Assembly: GCA_022571615.1 (NCBI GenBank)
Contig: JACZXM010000053.1
Span: 1 to 10,561 of the forward strand
Length of the DNA: 10,561 bases
Source: Acidobacteriota bacterium
Lineage (GTDB): Bacteria > Acidobacteriota > UBA890 > WLXD01
Reading direction: 5' to 3'
Both the position numbers and the translations under genes were made by a program. This document shows, piece after piece, positions 7,737 through 10,561 of this stretch. The notes under the pieces were generated by a model that was given only the letters and a program-made list of their open reading frames with translations, did not search any database and was not told where the DNA came from. The first letter of the stretch is position 1, and each line of letters starts with the position of its first letter.

Positions 7737-7761
7737 GCACCCCGTTGAGAAACGCAGGCTA
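7737..7761. repeat. Inverted repeat, right arm
   Basis: Reverse-complement partner of 7580-7604, with 24 of 25 positions matching. It ends GCAGGCTA. Confidence 0.88.
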
Positions 7762-7769
7762 CGTGAGAG

Positions 7770-7778
7770 GGGGCTCAT
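7770..7778. repeat. 9-bp direct repeat, copy 2 (overlaps GH3 fusion stop)
   Basis: GGGGCTCAT, identical to 7570-7578. On the minus strand its ATGA overlaps the TGA stop (7777-7775) of the GH3 fusion gene, so this copy is a fossil of the original symporter start. Confidence 0.7.
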
Positions 7779-10561
7779 GGTCGCCTGACAGAATCGATGG
7801 CGCGCACCACCGCGATGTGAAAATCGATGCGGGCCTGACGATGCTGGCGATTCTCGCGCGTCGGATGCACTCGGTTGGTCAGCAGCACGACGAACAGGTC
7901 GCGCTGGAAATCGATCCACAGGGAGGTACCGGTGAACCCCGTGTGCCCGATCGCGGCGGCATCGAACATTGACCAATTCCCGCTTCCCTGGGCCGTGTCC
8001 CAGCCTAGCGCCCGGCTGCTGCCCGGCACGATCTGCTGGCGTTTCCGCCAGCCATCGATGGTCGCTCTGTGCAGGATGCGATGGTGATCGTAACTGCCCA
8101 TGTTCAGCAGCATTTGAGCGAAGATGCTCAGATCCCACGCGGTCGAAAACAGACCGGCATGCGAGGAAATCCCGCCGATGACGTAGGTATTCTCGTCGTG
8201 AACTTCCCCCACGAGCATGCGGTCGCGCCACGGGTCGCGTTCGGTCGGCGGTATCCGATCGCGCAGGTTGGCGGGCGGATTCCAGCCGGTGTCGGTCATC
8301 GCCAGCGGCGCGAAGACCTCGCGCTCGGCGTACTCCCAGAACGGCTCGCCCAGCGCCCTGGTTAGGACCTCTCCCAGTAGGATGATCCCGAGATCAGAAT
8401 AGACGTATTGCGTGCCCGCCGGCGTCTCCAGCGAGCTCGCGTAGATCCGATCCATCACCTGCTCTCGCACCGCCGCGCCCGCCGCCGCGGGGTCGTAGTC
8501 GCGAAAGAACTCCACATACGCGGGGAGCCCGGAAGTATGGGTAAGCAGATGCCGTATGGTGACCGCCTCCTTGCCCTCGCCCTCGAACTCCGGCACCAGC
8601 GCCTGTACCGGATAGTCCAGACGCAGGTACCCGCGCTCGACCGCCTGCATCGCTACCGTGGTGGTCGCAATGACCTTGGTGAGCGACGCCAGGTCGAAGA
8701 TCGCGCTGGTCGTCATTGCCCTAGCCTCGGGCTCGTAGCTCATGCGTCCGATGGCGCCGTAGCCGATCAGCTCGTTGCGGTGGCCGACGGCGAATACGGC
8801 TCCCGGAAATGCGCCGCGGTCGACCCAGTCTCGGAGCGCGGCACGGGCGGCCCCCAAGTCAACCGCCGGACGGCTCGGGACGCTCATGCCGGAACCAGTG
8901 CCCAGCTCCGGGACCCGCAGCCCGGCATCGAGGACACTCGTGCTCACCCCGTGGCCGACGCGATACAGACCCGGCACCGAGACCGGTAGCCTACCGCTGA
9001 AGGGAATCTCGCCCACCAGGGCCCGCGCCACCGCCCGCTGTAGCGGCTCGCTCCAGCCGTAGGCTGCAACCACCGTCGAGGCCTCGGGGAACGCTGCCAC
9101 CGCGTAGGGGCTGCCCAGCGCTACAACGATCGTCGGCACCTCCAATTGGGCGATCATCTTGGCGTAGGAGGCCTGCCGAGGGGGCAGCGCGATCTTGCCG
9201 GAGCTCGAGCGGATCCTCACCCGCACCGCCAGGACGACGGTTCGTGCCTTGGCGGCGGCAGCGACGATTTCCGCGGCCTCATCGCCCCGTGTGCGCCCGT
9301 CGATGGAGAACGCGGCCACGTTGGCCAATGGCTCGCGCAGCGCCGCCACCAGGCTTGCCGTCGGCGCCGGCTGGTTGTTGTCCGAGACACCCACCACCAC
9401 CACGCTGTTCCACACTCGAGCGTCAAGCGGAATCAGTGCCGACCGATCGCGCAGCAACGTCACTGCGGCATCCGCCACCTCCTGCGCCCGGTGGGCTTCC
9501 GATGCCAGCGCAAAGCTGCCCGACAGCCCGGCGAGCAATTGCTCGTCCTCGTATCCGGTCAGGCCCAGCTTCACCTTGGCACTGAGCACTCTCCGCACCG
9601 CGTCATCGAGCCTTTGCTCGGAAAGGGCACCGCGCTCGACCGCGCGCACCACCGCGGCGTGTACCGCACGCGGGTTCGGCGACAGCAACACCATGTCCGC
9701 GCCGGCGACCAGCGCCTCCACCGCTGCCTGCCCACTCCACCAGCGGCGCGAGATGCCGCCCATTTCCATGGCGTCGGTGACAACCAGGCCCTCGAACCGC
9801 AATTGCGTCCGCAGCAGGTCGGTGAGCACCGCACGCGACAAGGTCGCCGGCAGCCAGCGATCGGCCGTGAACGCCGGTACCGCCATGTGGGCGGTCATAA
9901 TGCTGGCAACTCCAGCTTCGATCGCGGCGCGAAACGGCGCCAGTTCGACCGCCTGCAGCCGCTCGCTGTCGTGACCGAGCACCGGTAAGGCGATGTGCGA
10001 GTCGACCGCCGTGTCTCCGTGCCCGGGGAAATGCTTGGCGGTGGCGAGCACCCCGCCGCCCTGCGCCCCGCGCACAAACGCCGCCACCATCCCGCCGACG
10101 TGCTGCGGATCTTCGCCGAATGCACGCACGTTGATCACCGGGTTACGCGGGTTGACGTTGACGTCGGCCACCGGGGCGAAGATCCAGTGGATGCCGAGGG
10201 CGCGCGCGTCCCTGGCACTGGCCGCGCCCATCCACTCCGCGGTGCTCGCGTCGTAGGTGGCGCCCACCGCCATGGCGGTCGGAAACGGGACCGCCCCCTC
10301 AATCCGGAACCCGGCCCCCCACTCGAAATCCGCCGCCACCAGCAGCGTCAGATGCCCGGCCTTGGCCGACGCCACCTGCAAGTCGTCGAGCAGCGCGGTC
10401 GCCTCGTAGGCCTGCGACCGGAACAGGATCACGCCGCCCAGGGCCAGATCGTCGACCAGGGCGGTCAGGTCGAGACGGGTCTCAGCATCGGCGGGGTAGT
10501 ACTTGCCGAAAGCCCGCACCATCAGCACCTGCCCGGCACGATCCTGCAGCGACATCGCCGC
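7775..10561 (-). CDS. GH3 beta-N-acetylhexosaminidase fused to beta-lactamase-fold serine hydrolase, 5' end outside window
   Basis: Two enzymes in one chain; 926 residues are counted from ATG 10555. The frame stays open to the edge (Ala-Ala before this Met), and GH3 domains normally begin with SLQDRAGQVLM-like sequence after a signal peptide, so the real start and export signal probably lie beyond the window. Residues 1-330 are the GH3 catalytic barrel: AADFEWGAGFR (74-84), KHFPGHGDTAVDSH (174-187) with the NagZ-type Asp185/His187 acid-base dyad, and VVTDAMEMGGI (258-268) with nucleophile Asp261. Residues 360-535 are the GH3 C-terminal alpha/beta domain. Residues 565-920 are a class C beta-lactamase/penicillin-binding-like domain with SLTK (Ser624, Lys627), YSD (719-721) and HTG (871-873). 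Such fusions are known in Bacteroidota and related groups and suggest attack on muropeptides: the GH3 part removes N-acetylglucosamine and the hydrolase part may cut a peptide or ester. It heads the operon with the symporter and kinase. Confidence 0.92.
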   Translation of the reverse strand, partial: AAMSLQDRAGQVLMVRAFGKYYPADAETRLDLTALVDDLALGGVILFRSQAYEATALLDDLQVASAKAGHLTLLVAADFEWGAGFRIEGAVPFPTAMAVGATYDASTAEWMGAASARDARALGIHWIFAPVADVNVNPRNPVINVRAFGEDPQHVGGMVAAFVRGAQGGGVLATAKHFPGHGDTAVDSHIALPVLGHDSERLQAVELAPFRAAIEAGVASIMTAHMAVPAFTADRWLPATLSRAVLTDLLRTQLRFEGLVVTDAMEMGGISRRWWSGQAAVEALVAGADMVLLSPNPRAVHAAVVRAVERGALSEQRLDDAVRRVLSAKVKLGLTGYEDEQLLAGLSGSFALASEAHRAQEVADAAVTLLRDRSALIPLDARVWNSVVVVGVSDNNQPAPTASLVAALREPLANVAAFSIDGRTRGDEAAEIVAAAAKARTVVLAVRVRIRSSSGKIALPPRQASYAKMIAQLEVPTIVVALGSPYAVAAFPEASTVVAAYGWSEPLQRAVARALVGEIPFSGRLPVSVPGLYRVGHGVSTSVLDAGLRVPELGTGSGMSVPSRPAVDLGAARAALRDWVDRGAFPGAVFAVGHRNELIGYGAIGRMSYEPEARAMTTSAIFDLASLTKVIATTTVAMQAVERGYLRLDYPVQALVPEFEGEGKEAVTIRHLLTHTSGLPAYVEFFRDYDPAAAGAAVREQVMDRIYASSLETPAGTQYVYSDLGIILLGEVLTRALGEPFWEYAEREVFAPLAMTDTGWNPPANLRDRIPPTERDPWRDRMLVGEVHDENTYVIGGISSHAGLFSTAWDLSIFAQMLLNMGSYDHHRILHRATIDGWRKRQQIVPGSSRALGWDTAQGSGNWSMFDAAAIGHTGFTGTSLWIDFQRDLFVVLLTNRVHPTRENRQHRQARIDFHIAVVRAIDSVRRP

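Larger units (their letters stand above)
7579..7769. mobile_element. Small palindromic MITE-like element inserted at the operon junction
   Basis: This 191-bp stretch carries 25-bp inverted repeats (7580-7604 and 7737-7761, 24/25 matching), a second nested pair (GGGGGCGGAA 7612-7621 against TTCCGCCCCC 7721-7730) and a central stem-loop (7661-7706). Identical 9-bp direct repeats (7570-7578, 7770-7778) bracket it. It encodes no transposase and no convincing protein, so it fits a non-autonomous element moved in trans. The inverted repeats are not quite flush with the direct repeats: 1 nt remains on the left and 8 nt on the right. The true ends are therefore uncertain, and a structured RNA or repetitive intergenic palindrome is an alternative. 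Deleting the 191 bp plus one repeat recreates an ATGA stop/start overlap between the GH3 fusion gene and the symporter. Confidence 0.7.

Noticed and set aside
7605..8231. 208-codon minus-strand frame overlapping the end of the GH3 fusion
   Set aside because: Out-of-frame shadow of the fusion gene that runs on into the palindromic element; Arg/Pro-rich with no domain.
8408..9988. Several long plus-strand frames opposite the GH3 fusion gene
   Set aside because: Low-complexity Arg/Ala/Ser/Pro composition, no ribosome sites, and a fully supported gene on the other strand.
1..10561. tRNA, rRNA, CRISPR array or full-length insertion sequence
   Set aside because: I saw no cloverleaf, rRNA-like stretch, regularly spaced repeats or transposase. 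The only mobile-looking DNA is the short palindromic element.

Overview
The window is high-GC DNA from a Gram-negative bacterium: it carries part of a TolC-type outer-membrane protein, a large lipoprotein and a GH3 enzyme. The mix of domains (a GH3/beta-lactamase fusion, a Na+/solute symporter, a PfkB kinase, a multidomain lipoprotein glycosidase) would fit Acidobacteriota or a related phylum, but nothing in the sequence proves the taxon.

Left edge (1-1381). Two broken coding pieces meet head to head. On the minus strand an open frame that runs off the left edge encodes part of an FAD-binding (PCMH-type) oxidoreductase. On the plus strand is only the C-terminal part of a TolC-family protein, without signal peptide, first OEP repeat or a convincing start. 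They meet around 555-590, so this is a rearrangement breakpoint or an assembly join. Third-position base usage also differs between the two sides.

Middle (1388-5235). One very long plus-strand gene encodes a lipoprotein of about 1240 residues. It has a glutamine-amidotransferase-like/flavodoxin-like N-terminal region, a beta-rich middle and a six-hairpin glycosidase domain of the amylo-alpha-1,6-glucosidase type. It converges with a minus-strand operon. Between the two stop codons is a near-perfect 23-bp-stem hairpin that probably ends transcription from both sides.

Right (5234-10561). A minus-strand operon reads: GH3 beta-N-acetylhexosaminidase/beta-lactamase-fold fusion (its start lies past the right edge), then a sodium:solute symporter, then a PfkB-family sugar kinase. 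Symporter and kinase overlap by GTGA. This looks like release, import and phosphorylation of a sugar, most plausibly one from peptidoglycan or chitin; the substrate is inferred, not shown.

The most striking structure is at the fusion/symporter junction. About 190 bp of non-coding, nested-palindromic DNA with 25-bp inverted repeats (24/25 matching) is bracketed by two exact 9-bp direct repeats that contain the symporter's start codon. Removing one repeat and the insert restores an ATGA stop/start overlap. The element therefore looks like a small non-autonomous mobile element that inserted exactly at the translation-coupling site and duplicated it.
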